Assembly (NCBI GenBank): GCA_937901435.1
Contig: CALGTJ010000122.1
Location: 1 to 9,233, forward strand
Source: an uncultured Rhodobacter sp.
GTDB taxonomy: Bacteria > Pseudomonadota > Alphaproteobacteria > Rhodobacterales > Rhodobacteraceae
Length of the DNA stretch: 9,233 bases
Direction: 5' to 3'
Shown here: in pieces, positions 1 to 6,707 of the stretch
Layout: each line of letters starts with the position of its first letter
Numbering within the stretch: position 1 is the first letter of the stretch
The notes under the pieces: model-generated
What the model was told of the DNA's origin: nothing
What the model saw: the letters and a program-made list of their open reading frames with translations, nothing else
Database searches by the model: none
Made by a program: the position numbers and the translations under genes

Positions 1-807
1 GATCACTCTCATACCGCAGCCGCCAACCGACCGTGGTGAATAATCCGGGTTAGCCCTGTCAACGTGGGCTCTGTCGGCGCATTCCAGCTCGAACTCCAGC
101 GCCATCAACCCCGCCAATCCGCCCCGGTGCAGCGGACGATCCAGCTCTTCCATGGGACGGCCAATGCGGGCGGGCAGCTCCTGTGCGGTGGCCGGGTCCT
201 GCTTGGAATAGATCAGCTTGGCCATTGTTTCGCGCTGAACCGGGGTCACATGCCCCAGCGCATACAGCTGTTCATAACAGGCCAGCGTGTTGTCCAGATC
301 GCCACGAAACCCATGCACCATCAGGCGTTGCCCCAGCAGCGCCTGTTCCGGCAGAGTGGCCGACAGCCCATCCAGCCAGCGCGTCACCGCTTGCCCCTGC
401 CCCTGCTTCAGCCCCCGAATCACAAAGATGTCCAGCAGCCCCATGTCATTCGGCCAGCGCCGCAGACAGAAGGTCAGATAGCGCAGGCCCAGACGGAACT
501 GATAGGTGCCAAACAGAACCTGCACCAGCATCCGCGCCTCGGCCAGAGTCCGTTGCCCCCGCTTGACCCGCCGGATCAGGGTCATCGCCTCGGCAAAGGC
601 GGCGGTGCGCACCAACACGCCAAGGCGCAGATCCTCGGCCACCGCCTCGCCGACCTTTTTGCGGGCCAGTTCGATCAGATCGTTCAGTTGATTCGCCGGA
701 ATATCCGCCGCGCGCGTGTCGAACAGATAGCGCAGCGCACCGGGATGTTCGGGATGCGCCTCGATCAGGGCGATCAATGTCGCCTCTTCCTGTTTCGCAG
801 CGCCCAT
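1..807 (-). pseudogene. Continuation of the TPR protein gene beyond an in-frame stop; runs off the left edge
   Basis: Read on the minus strand, the frame of the TPR gene that stops at TAA 814-816 resumes immediately and stays open for 269 codons to base 1 with no further stop. The first in-frame ATG is at 807-805, but the bases before it (CTGCTAACGACGG) carry no Shine-Dalgarno sequence, so it is a poor independent start. The product begins MGAAKQEEATLIALIEAHPE, which completes a TPR helix pair begun before the stop. It continues as helical, Leu/Ala/Arg-rich sequence (for example LNDLIELARKK, RLGLRYLTFCLRRWP, NTLACYEQLYALGHV) typical of TPR-like solenoids. No catalytic domain is recognised before the window ends. 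I infer it is the C-terminal part of the same protein; a separate downstream gene is possible but less likely. Confidence 0.6.
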
Positions 808-813
808 CCGTCG

Positions 814-1503
814 TTAGCAGCGCAGCAGCGGCAGCAGAATCCGCGGCTGCGGGCCTTGTGCAGCATAAAGCGTTTCCAGCCGTCCCGCCGCCACCGGCCA
901 GGCATTGGCGGCCAGATCCATCTCGACCAGACGCAACTCTATCGTCACATCGCCGGGCCGTGCGATCAGCGCCTCTTGCAGCACGTCGTATTCGGCCTCG
1001 ATCCCTTGGGTTTCGCGGCGCAGCGTCGCCAGACGCAAATAGCCCCAGACAGTCTCTGGATGGGCCTGTGTCATCGTCTCAAGCAACGACTCGGCCTCGC
1101 CCAGACGCGCCTCATGGATCAGCAGATCCGCCTCGAGCAGCGTCAGCACCGCCATCTTTCCTTCGGGATCCAGCGCCTGCGCCTGTTTGAGATAGAGCCA
1201 GGCGTTGGCGATATCCCCGTCGCGATGGGCCAGATCGGCCAGCCCCCGCGACACCCATGCGTTCTTGGGATGACCCTTGAGCGCAAGCAGCAGAACCTCG
1301 CGCGCGGCCTCGGGACGCCCCTCGACACTCAGCAGATCCGCCTCTTCAAGGGCAAGCCCCACCAAACGCCCCTCGGGGTCCAGCGCCTGTCCGGCCTTCA
1401 GATGCGCCCAGGCCAGTTGCCGCTGACCTTGCCGACGCGCCGCCAGCACCGCCTCCAGATAGGTGCCGGCCGTCATCACCGGTGTGGTCTTGGCCTTGGC
1501 CAT
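814..1503 (-). CDS. Tetratricopeptide-repeat (TPR) protein, N-terminal part, probably cut short by a nonsense codon
   Basis: The 229-residue product starts at ATG 1503-1501, preceded by a strong Shine-Dalgarno (AGGGAGG, 1520-1514) with a 10-nt spacer. A longer in-frame start near 1725 would read through non-coding-looking sequence and was not used. The protein is an all-helical TPR solenoid with no signal peptide or membrane segment. Residues 31-46 and 101-116 share the pattern AW-x-(H/Y)-LK-x-x-QALDPEG-(R/K), which shows a 70-residue duplication of a two-TPR module. TPR proteins act as protein-interaction scaffolds; in this group they often sit near polysaccharide or surface genes, but the partner cannot be told here. 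Translation stops at TAA 814-816, inside a TPR unit at the position normally held by the conserved Tyr 11. The same frame continues for at least 269 codons beyond it. The gene is transcribed away from the plasmid core and is divergent from the mucR-like gene. Confidence 0.75.
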   Translation of the reverse strand: MAKAKTTPVMTAGTYLEAVLAARRQGQRQLAWAHLKAGQALDPEGRLVGLALEEADLLSVEGRPEAAREVLLLALKGHPKNAWVSRGLADLAHRDGDIANAWLYLKQAQALDPEGKMAVLTLLEADLLIHEARLGEAESLLETMTQAHPETVWGYLRLATLRRETQGIEAEYDVLQEALIARPGDVTIELRLVEMDLAANAWPVAAGRLETLYAAQGPQPRILLPLLRC

Positions 1504-1956
1504 GGATCTTTTGCCTCCCTCGGGATCTGGTGCTCCGTGCGACCCGGATTCCAGATATCTTTTCAAACCGACTGGCCCCAAGAGAGGCCCTGCGCCAACG
1601 ATTCTCCTGATCTTTGAATAACCGATAACAACTTGAACGACCGGAGTTAAGGCACCGTCAGGACTAATGCCATATAGCATGCCCCCGTCTTTATGACCTG
1701 TGGACCGCAAAAGCCCGACAAACACACTCTTAGATTTAAAAGCTCTTATCGAAATACGCCCAAACGGTCGGAATCCGCCGATAATTCCAGTTTCGCACCG
1801 AAAAAGCTTGCTTGTTTCAATAGGTCTCTGTGAATTATAGGCATATGCGCAAAGGTGCCCGTTGACATTATTAGTGTCCGCGCGCTTTTAAGTCCCGCAT
1901 TAAAACTAGTGAGTCCCGTCAGTATTGACGCCCATGTAACATCGTAAGGACATCTA
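1504..1956. promoter_or_regulatory. Divergent intergenic region between the TPR gene and the mucR-like gene
   Basis: This 453-bp stretch is more AT-rich than its flanks, especially 1730-1950. Reading frames inside it (one overlapping the start of the mucR-like gene on the minus strand, and an N-terminal extension of the TPR frame) resemble no family I know and have no good ribosome-binding site, so I treat it as non-coding. It must hold the promoters for both divergent genes. A convincing rightward promoter is listed separately. I could not settle on a leftward promoter for the TPR gene. Confidence 0.6.
1862..1891 (+). promoter_or_regulatory. Sigma70-type promoter for the mucR-like gene
   Basis: A perfect -35 hexamer TTGACA (1862-1867) is followed after 18 bp by TTTTAA (1886-1891), a four-of-six match to the -10 consensus. 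Transcription would begin about 1898, leaving a leader of roughly 60 nt before the ATG at 1957. The Shine-Dalgarno TAAGGA (1945-1950) lies 6 nt before that start. Two direct copies of AGTCCCG (1891-1897 and 1912-1918) overlap the expected transcription start and could be an operator; MucR/Ros regulators commonly autoregulate. Confidence 0.45.
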
Positions 1957-2403
1957 ATGTCAGATACATCGCACATCGAACCCGGTCAGGAGGACGACGT
2001 CCTGGCCATGGCAGCAGAGATCGTTGCCGCCTATGCAAGTCGCAACCAAATGGCACAGGGCGAGTTGCCCAACCTTATTCAGGCCGTCTATGGCACGCTT
2101 AACGGAATTTCCGGCGGCACCAGTGGTGCCACAGAAGAACCCGAAGCCCCGGCAGCGCCTCTGACGCCCGCCGTTCCGATCGACGCCTCTGTTGGCAAGG
2201 ATGCCATCATCTGTCTGGAATGCGGCAAGGGCTTCAAAACGCTCAAGCGGCACCTGTCGACAGAGCATGGCCTGTCCCCGCTGGACTATCGCACCCGCTG
2301 GCAGCTGTCCAAAGAATATCCGCTGGTCGCGCCGTCCTATTCCAAGCGTCGCGCGGACACCGCAAAAAAGATCGGTCTGGGTCGCAAGCCAAAAGCGAAA
2401 TAA
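1957..2403 (+). CDS. mucR: Ros/MucR-family zinc-finger transcriptional regulator
   Basis: The 148-residue protein has the normal length of the Ros/MucR family. The family's prokaryotic zinc finger is complete: Cys86-X2-Cys89-X9-His99-X4-His104, within ICLECGKGFKTLKRHLSTEH, followed by the conserved GLSPLDYRTRW and LVAPSYSKRR-type basic tail that contacts DNA. The N-terminal third (about residues 12-50, EDDVLAMAAEIVAAYASRN and a following helix) matches the family's oligomerisation region. A Pro/Ala-rich linker (about 60-78) joins the two. Family members bind AT-rich promoters, often as silencers of exopolysaccharide, motility and cell-cycle genes. The start has a good Shine-Dalgarno (TAAGGA, 6-nt spacing). 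It converges on parB and ends 28 bp before a bidirectional terminator. The symbol denotes family membership; true orthology to chromosomal mucR is not shown, and a plasmid paralogue is likely. Confidence 0.92.
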   Translation: MSDTSHIEPGQEDDVLAMAAEIVAAYASRNQMAQGELPNLIQAVYGTLNGISGGTSGATEEPEAPAAPLTPAVPIDASVGKDAIICLECGKGFKTLKRHLSTEHGLSPLDYRTRWQLSKEYPLVAPSYSKRRADTAKKIGLGRKPKAK

Positions 2404-2430
2404 ACGCAGCTTTTGATCCATTCTTCGTGA

Positions 2431-2462
2431 AAAGGCCCTGGTGGGACAGCCAGGGCCTTTTT
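2431..2462. terminator. Bidirectional rho-independent terminator between the mucR-like gene and parB
   Basis: A perfect 11-bp stem, AAAGGCCCTGG (2431-2441) with CCAGGGCCTTT (2450-2460), encloses an 8-nt loop (2442-2449). It is followed by T's to 2462 and preceded by a matching A run, so it can act on both strands. It serves the rightward mucR-like transcript (ends 2403) and the leftward parAB transcript (ends 2539), which converge here. Confidence 0.9.
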
Positions 2463-2497
2463 CATGTCCGGGGATGTTTATCTGCAGGAGGGGGGGC

Positions 2498-2523
2498 AAA
2501 ATGTTTCGCGTGCGAAACATTTT
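2498..2523. other. parS: parS candidate 1 (downstream of parB)
   Basis: This is an inverted repeat with 12-bp perfect arms, AAAATGTTTCGC (2498-2509) and GCGAAACATTTT (2512-2523), around a GT centre. A near-identical palindrome lies at 3687-3710 on the other side of parB. Two copies of the same 24-bp element bracketing a parB gene, and nowhere else in the window in complete form, strongly suggest the ParB-binding centromere. The half-sites TGTTTC/GAAACA equal those of the widespread chromosomal parS (TGTTTCACGTGAAACA), but the arms here are 2 bp further apart. Confidence 0.8.
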
Positions 2524-2538
2524 CCGGATAGCAGGCCC

Positions 2539-3606
2539 TCAGGCGTTCGCCTTGATCCAGTCCAGCAGGCGCACCCGGAACGCCTCTGACATGCCCCGCC
2601 CGGACAGGGTCAGGCTATAGCCCGAATATTGCGCCTGCAGGTCATCGGTCAACCGATCCACACCATTTGGCATCGGGCGCTTTGGCTCTGGTTTCGCCTC
2701 TAAAGGGGGGGTTAGGGTCTGTTTTGCAACGGGTTTTACCGCCTGATCAAGACAGGCGCTTTCGTCCCTGGCACTGTCAGGCGCGGCCTCTTGCAGGGCC
2801 TGCACCAGATCAACGGCACGGTCCGGCTCTGCGTCCAGCAGTTTGGCGATTGCCAGACCCTGCCGCTCGCCAATGGCCGTGGCAAAGCGCAGATGCGCAT
2901 CCAGCGCATGATAGAGCGTCAGAAAGGATTTGATCTTGGACCGCTTGGACCGGCTGGCAGAGGCAAACAGGGCGTTCAGAGCCTGTTTATCGCTCTCGTA
3001 CACCCCCTGATCCACCGCAATCGCCACCACCCGCGCGCGCTCGTAATAGCTGAGCCCGACGCGGATTTCGTTTTCCTCGACCATGGCCACATAGGCCTCG
3101 GCGGCGTTTTCGGGGCGGCGCAGCAGGGCCTTGATCTGGGCGAACCGATCCTCGCCGGTTTCGGCAAACAGCCGACGCATCGCCGTCAGACGCCGCCAGC
3201 CCGAGATCAACCCATAGCGCCCCTCGCCCAGATCGACCACCTCGACGGGGGTCTGCTGGCCACGGGCGCGCAGCGAGTCCATGAGGACCTGCATTTCCTC
3301 TTCGTCGGCGCCCATGCGGTCGCGCACGAGGTAGGACATTTCGATCTGATCCGCAGGCAGCATCTGGATCATGCGCCCTTCGTCCTTGGCGCGTTTCAGC
3401 TCGCCCGCCAGTTCCTGCAAGGCAGAGGCGGTCGCAGCCTCGCCCGCCACCTGTGCTATCGGCGCGCGGGCATAGGCCGGGGCGGGGGCCAAGGATGGGG
3501 CCAAGGACGGGCCTGAGGATGGGCTAAGTGATTTCGTCTCTAATACGGGGGCTTCCGTATCCAGAAAGCCGGGGGTCGCCGGTGTCAGACGCTTGCGTTT
3601 CGCCAT
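2539..3606 (-). CDS. parB: Plasmid partitioning protein ParB
   Basis: The 355-residue product starts at ATG 3606-3604 with Shine-Dalgarno AAGGAG at 7-nt spacing. The frame opens further upstream only because it reads through the parS palindrome. Order of parts: a basic N-terminus (MAKRKR) typical of the ParA-contacting end; a Pro/Ala/Ser-rich linker (about 20-50); the ParB/Srx nucleotide-binding domain (about 85-185) with SGWRRLTAMRR (135-145) in place of the usual GERRxxA box and EENEIRVGLSYYERA (177-191); then a helix-turn-helix region (about 187-270). A C-terminal domain (about 310-355) probably dimerises. ParB loads on parS and, as a CTP-dependent clamp in this family, spreads and stimulates ParA. 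It lies downstream of parA on the same strand with a 125-bp gap holding one parS candidate; the second copy lies just after its stop. Confidence 0.93.
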   Translation of the reverse strand: MAKRKRLTPATPGFLDTEAPVLETKSLSPSSGPSLAPSLAPAPAYARAPIAQVAGEAATASALQELAGELKRAKDEGRMIQMLPADQIEMSYLVRDRMGADEEEMQVLMDSLRARGQQTPVEVVDLGEGRYGLISGWRRLTAMRRLFAETGEDRFAQIKALLRRPENAAEAYVAMVEENEIRVGLSYYERARVVAIAVDQGVYESDKQALNALFASASRSKRSKIKSFLTLYHALDAHLRFATAIGERQGLAIAKLLDAEPDRAVDLVQALQEAAPDSARDESACLDQAVKPVAKQTLTPPLEAKPEPKRPMPNGVDRLTDDLQAQYSGYSLTLSGRGMSEAFRVRLLDWIKANA

Positions 3607-3686
3607 GATCTTTCTCCTTCTTGCCCGTCTCTGGCCCCGCTTTACCGCATCTGCGTTGAGCCGTGGTAACCTGAGCGTACGGTCAA

Positions 3687-3710
3687 AAATGTTTCGCGCG
3701 CGAAACATTT
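3687..3710. other. parS: parS candidate 2 (between parA and parB)
   Basis: This is a perfect 24-bp palindrome with arms AAATGTTTCGCG (3687-3698) and CGCGAAACATTT (3699-3710). It differs from the copy at 2498-2523 only at the centre. It lies in the 125-bp parA-parB gap, about 80 bp before the parB start. ParB bound here could also repress transcription into parB. Confidence 0.85.
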
Positions 3711-3731
3711 GTCGTTTGAAGGCGCGCGGTC

Positions 3732-5126
3732 TTACGCCTCATTTTCCGCCTGTGCCGCCAGTTCATCACGCCGCCACACACCCACCAGCAGCTTTTTGAA
3801 GGCGGCATAGGTCTCGTCAAAGGCCTCGCGCCCGCGCACATAGGTCTCGCGGTTGAAATCGCGGTAATCGGCCTCGTAGATGCCATTGACCTGCTCGCCC
3901 GCCTGACCGATCAGCGCAGTGAAATCCTGACGATGGGGCGACAGGGTCTGGCCCAGATAGGCCTGCATCAGCGAGGCAAGCTCTGCCTGCTGGCCACTGT
4001 CATATCGGGTCAGAACCGCCCGGACCGCGTCCCATTCAAAGGCCATCTCTGGCCGACCCAGCGCCCGCGCGGCGGTGTTTTCGCCCTGCTCGATCGAACT
4101 GAAGGTGGAATGCAGCATGTCGAAAAACCGCCCCGTGCTGTCAAATTCCAGAAAGGACGCCCCAAGCGGCACCAGCAGAATGTCAGAGGCGGCCAGACCG
4201 TTGATGGTGAGGTACCCAAGGGCAGGGGGGGTATCGAGAAAGATCAGGTCGTATTGATCCAGCACCCCGTCGGCCTCGAGCCGGTCGGTGAGCGCATCCC
4301 ACAGCTTCCAGCCGCGCGCCTGCATCCGCCAGACGGGGATCTGGAATTCGGCCCAGTAAAGATTTAGCTGCGCGCCGATCAGGTCGATATTAGGCCAGTG
4401 GGTCGATTGGATCAGATCCTTTGAGGTAAGGTTGAGCGCCTCGGACAAAGTCTCATCCAGCGGAATGGGCGTGTCGCCGCGATCCAGACGCGCCTGATTG
4501 TCCTTTTGCAGATGGGCCGCATAGTGACGCGCCAGCAGCGGGAACACCGTCTGCCATTCATCGGCAACCTTACCGCCAAAGATCGAGGTCATTGACCCCT
4601 GACTGTCCAGATCGATCACCAGCACCTTGTACCCGTCCAGCGCGGCACTCATCGCCAGATGAGCGCAGGTCGAGGTCTTGCCAACGCCACCTTTGAAATT
4701 CGCCACAGCGGTGATTTTCGCGGGCAATCCTTTGGGGCGGTAAGGCAGGTATTCCTTGGTCTTGGACCCCTCGACACTGAAATGGGCGCGCAGGCGCAGC
4801 ACCTCGTCCAGCGTGAACCATTTCGCGCCGCCGTCCGTTTCGCTGCGCCCCTGCGGCAGATTGGGGTTCGCCTTGAGCACGCGGCGGAAATGCGGGGTGG
4901 CGACGGGGATCAGATATTTGGTGATCTCCCATGTGGAAAACAGACGCAGCGTCTTGCGCCCGTCCTCTTGCAGGCCCCGGCTTGACAGATCGTCCCGACC
5001 CCGCGCGCAGGCCGCCGCGATTTTGGCAAAACCGCCAGATCCGGTGCTGTCGCCCAGATCACGCAAGGCGGCGTCTGGGGATATGTTGAAATAGGGAGGT
5101 TGGTCTTGCCCCGAAGTAAGTGCCAT
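3732..5126 (-). CDS. parA: Plasmid partitioning ATPase ParA (RepA-like, with N-terminal DNA-binding domain)
   Basis: The 464-residue product uses ATG 5126-5124. A GTG at 5216 would add 30 residues that look like translated promoter DNA, but the Shine-Dalgarno at 5126 is weak, so the start is uncertain. Residues 1-135 form an N-terminal extension with a predicted helix-turn-helix (about 60-115, STWEITKYLI and WFTLDEVLRLRAHF), as in type Ia ParA proteins that repress their own operon. The ATPase core follows: deviant Walker A KGGVGKTS (145-152) with signature Lys145, switch motif DLDSQGS (172-178), and Walker B LIFLDTPP (294-301). ParA binds nucleoid DNA as an ATP dimer and moves ParB-parS complexes. 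The gene heads the parAB operon and is divergent from the rep gene across the origin. Confidence 0.94.
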   Translation of the reverse strand: MALTSGQDQPPYFNISPDAALRDLGDSTGSGGFAKIAAACARGRDDLSSRGLQEDGRKTLRLFSTWEITKYLIPVATPHFRRVLKANPNLPQGRSETDGGAKWFTLDEVLRLRAHFSVEGSKTKEYLPYRPKGLPAKITAVANFKGGVGKTSTCAHLAMSAALDGYKVLVIDLDSQGSMTSIFGGKVADEWQTVFPLLARHYAAHLQKDNQARLDRGDTPIPLDETLSEALNLTSKDLIQSTHWPNIDLIGAQLNLYWAEFQIPVWRMQARGWKLWDALTDRLEADGVLDQYDLIFLDTPPALGYLTINGLAASDILLVPLGASFLEFDSTGRFFDMLHSTFSSIEQGENTAARALGRPEMAFEWDAVRAVLTRYDSGQQAELASLMQAYLGQTLSPHRQDFTALIGQAGEQVNGIYEADYRDFNRETYVRGREAFDETYAAFKKLLVGVWRRDELAAQAENEA

Positions 5127-5338
5127 GGATGCTCTGCCCGTTGATGCGCCTGAGAAGCGGTATGTGCGCTTTTTTACGCCGTATACCACAAAACGCAGCA
5201 CATGGAAGAAAAACACGCATCAAACCTGTTTTTTCTAAGCAAATCAGGACGAGAGGTGAGGTGCTGGTGTTTTGAATAAAGCGCTTGTGGATTTTTTTTG
5301 AAGTTAGAATCCAGTTATTTATAAGTTACGGGGGATTT

Positions 5339-5362
5339 GGCTTTTGGGTAAAGCCCTTTTTT
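5339..5362 (+). terminator. Terminator-like hairpin inside the origin region
   Basis: GGCTTT (5339-5344) pairs with AAAGCC (5350-5355) around a 5-nt loop, followed by C and six T's (5357-5362). On the plus strand this has the form of a short intrinsic terminator. It lies between a possible rep promoter (5298-5325) and the iterons, so it could attenuate rep transcription or end a short leader RNA. The stem is only 6 bp in AT-rich DNA, so chance is possible. Confidence 0.35.
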
Positions 5363-5393
5363 ATAAGGCGCATCTGGCGGTCAAAAGAGGGTC

Positions 5394-5459
5394 GGGTGAC
5401 TCTGAACCCCCGATGGGGTGACTCTGATCCGATCATCAAGCGACTCCGAACCCCCGATG
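5394..5459 (+). repeat. Three tandem 22-bp iterons
   Basis: Three back-to-back 22-bp units occupy 5394-5415, 5416-5437 and 5438-5459 with no gap. Units 1 and 2 share GGGTGACTCTGA. Unit 3 begins AAGCGACTCCGA and shares its second half (ACCCCCGATG) with unit 1. Unit 2 has diverged in its second half (TCCGATCATC). The invariant GACTC sits at the same place in each (5398, 5420 and 5442). The 22-bp period is two helical turns, so initiator molecules would line up on one face. Position 138 bp before the chosen rep start supports these as Rep-binding iterons. Confidence 0.85.
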
Positions 5460-5488
5460 TTTGGCGCGGGTTCTGCTGGACAGAGCGC

Positions 5489-5497
5489 TGTGGATAA
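5489..5497 (-). other. DnaA box, perfect consensus
   Basis: TGTGGATAA on the plus strand is TTATCCACA on the minus strand, the full consensus DnaA box. It lies 29 bp after the last iteron and just before the rep gene, where host DnaA would help open the origin. A poorer match (TGTGGATTT, 5286-5294) is at the other end of the AT-rich stretch. Confidence 0.75.
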
Positions 5498-5596
5498 CTT
5501 TATCAGGGTGTCACTGAAACCACGTTGAGTCGCAGGGCAACTGTGACCAGAGCAGAGACAGCCCGAACAGGGCAAAGACAGGGACAACAGCAGCAG

Positions 5597-6637
5597 ATGA
5601 GCGGACCGATCACAGCGATCGGAGCGGGTGCCCCCGAAAGTTTACGGGCGGGGGCCTTGCTTCCGGACAGGCATCCGACGGGCGATTTGTTCGTCTGTGA
5701 TTTCTTTGGGGCCTGGCCCAAGGATGATCTGGCCTCTATGGAACATCCTATTTTCTCGCTGAGCACCCGGCCCGATCGCACTGTGCTGAGTTACGAAAAT
5801 AAGGGGTCCGAGATCACCATCGTGCCCAGTGTGAAGGGGCGCGCGACGATCCATGACAAGGACATCCTGATCTATTGCATCAGCCAGTTGATGGCCGGTC
5901 TGAACGCCGGGCGCGAGGTCAGCCGGACCTTGCAACTCAAGGCCCATGATCTGCTGGTGGCGACCAATCGCGAAACCTCTGGCGATGCCTACCGGCGTCT
6001 GCGCGAGGCGTTTGAACGGCTGGCAGGCACGCGCATCACCACCAATATCACCACCGGCGACACCGAGACCACCAGCGGGTTCGGCCTGATCGAAAGCTGG
6101 GAGATCGTGCGCAAATCTAAAGGGGGCAAGATGATCTCTGTCTCTGTCACCCTGTCGGAATGGCTGTTTCGCGCCGTGCTGGGCCGGTCCGTTCTGACGC
6201 TGAGCCGCGAGTATTTCCGCCTGCGCAAACCGCTGGAGCGGCGGATTTACGAGTTGGCGCGCAAACATTGTGGTCGCCAGCCTGCGTGGCGGGTCTCGCT
6301 GGAAACGCTGATCAAGAAATCCGGATCGGGCAGCCCGCGCCGGGTGTTTCGCGCCATGCTGCGCGAGATCATCGCCAAGGACCACATGCCCGATTATGTG
6401 CTGCTCGAAGAGCCGGGTGACATCCTGCATGTCTCGCCCCGTGCGGTGGTGGTCGAGGGGCTGGGCGTGCCGCATCTGAAGGGCGACACCATAGAGGCCG
6501 CGCGCGCGCTGGCCCCCGGTTGGGATGTGCACGCCCTTGAGGCGGAATGGAAATCCTGGTGGGCCAGCAGCGGTCGTACCCGGTTGCGCAACCCGGACAA
6601 GGCGTTTCTGGGCTGGCTTGCCAAGCGTATGGGTTAG
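5597..6637 (+). CDS. repA: Replication initiator protein RepA (RPA family)
   Basis: The 346-residue product from ATG 5597 carries the hallmarks of the RPA-family plasmid initiators of Rhodobacterales: DLFVCDFFGAWPKDDLASMEHPIFSLSTRPD (30-60, given here as a motif region), IHDKDILIYCISQLMAG (85-101), KAHDLLVATNR (115-125) leading into a winged-helix fold, and FRLRKPLERRIYELARKHCG (207-226). A C-terminal PGWDVHALEAEWKSWW segment (307-322) precedes a conserved GWLAKRM end. It would bind the iterons just upstream and recruit the host helicase. In-frame GTG 5543 (behind AGGG) and TTG 5525 are alternative starts adding 18 or 24 Gln/Arg-rich residues; I prefer 5597 because family similarity starts after it, though its Shine-Dalgarno is weak. 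It is divergent from parA. Confidence 0.92.
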   Translation: MSGPITAIGAGAPESLRAGALLPDRHPTGDLFVCDFFGAWPKDDLASMEHPIFSLSTRPDRTVLSYENKGSEITIVPSVKGRATIHDKDILIYCISQLMAGLNAGREVSRTLQLKAHDLLVATNRETSGDAYRRLREAFERLAGTRITTNITTGDTETTSGFGLIESWEIVRKSKGGKMISVSVTLSEWLFRAVLGRSVLTLSREYFRLRKPLERRIYELARKHCGRQPAWRVSLETLIKKSGSGSPRRVFRAMLREIIAKDHMPDYVLLEEPGDILHVSPRAVVVEGLGVPHLKGDTIEAARALAPGWDVHALEAEWKSWWASSGRTRLRNPDKAFLGWLAKRMG

Positions 6638-6707
6638 GGCGCACGCGCCGTAGGCCGGTGTGGTTGCATCGACTTTGATCTACCTTGCTCAACCTGCCTT
6701 GGTCAGC

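Larger units (their letters stand above)
5127..5596. other. oriV: Putative replication origin (oriV) and divergent parA/rep promoter region
   Basis: This 470-bp gap between divergent parA and rep holds, in order: an AT-rich stretch (about 5217-5370, with an 8-T run at 5292-5299 and TATTTATAAG near 5316-5325) suited to strand opening; a hairpin with T tail (5339-5362); three tandem iterons (5394-5459); and a consensus DnaA box (5489-5497). A possible rightward promoter, TTGAAG (5298-5303), 16 bp, TATAAG (5320-5325), could drive rep. Five GANTC sites fall within 5307-5531. AT-rich DNA, iterons and a DnaA box beside the initiator gene are the usual make-up of an iteron-type origin. Function is inferred from layout. 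Confidence 0.75.

Noticed and set aside
64..1617. Long plus-strand open frame of 517 codons opposite the TPR gene
   Set aside because: It is the antisense shadow of the GC-rich minus-strand gene; its Gln/Arg/His-rich translation resembles no protein family, and the minus strand has TPR structure and a good ribosome-binding site.
1746..1976. Minus-strand frame of 76 codons upstream of the mucR-like gene
   Set aside because: It overlaps the start of the mucR-like gene, lies in AT-rich promoter DNA, and shows no recognisable domain or clear ribosome-binding site.
3607..3708. N-terminal extension of ParB starting with MFRARNIF
   Set aside because: The extra start arises from reading through the parS palindrome; ATG 3606 has a strong Shine-Dalgarno and a typical ParB N-terminus.
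5457..5468. ATGTTTGGCGCG just after the last iteron, close to a parS half-site
   Set aside because: Only one arm is present and it has a mismatch; the following bases (GGTTCTG) do not supply the other arm.
6164..6355. Two copies of TGTTTCGCGCC within rep that resemble parS half-sites
   Set aside because: Both encode Phe-Arg-Ala with the organism's preferred codons (TTT CGC GCC) and lack the second palindrome arm. A similar half-match at 224-235 is also coding.
5639..6532. Long minus-strand frame opposite rep
   Set aside because: It is a shadow of the initiator gene; the plus-strand product matches the RPA initiator family across its length.
6638..6649. Hairpin GGCGC-AC-GCGCC right after the rep stop codon as a terminator
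   Set aside because: The stem is 5 bp with a 2-nt loop and no T tract, so it does not meet the form of an intrinsic terminator.
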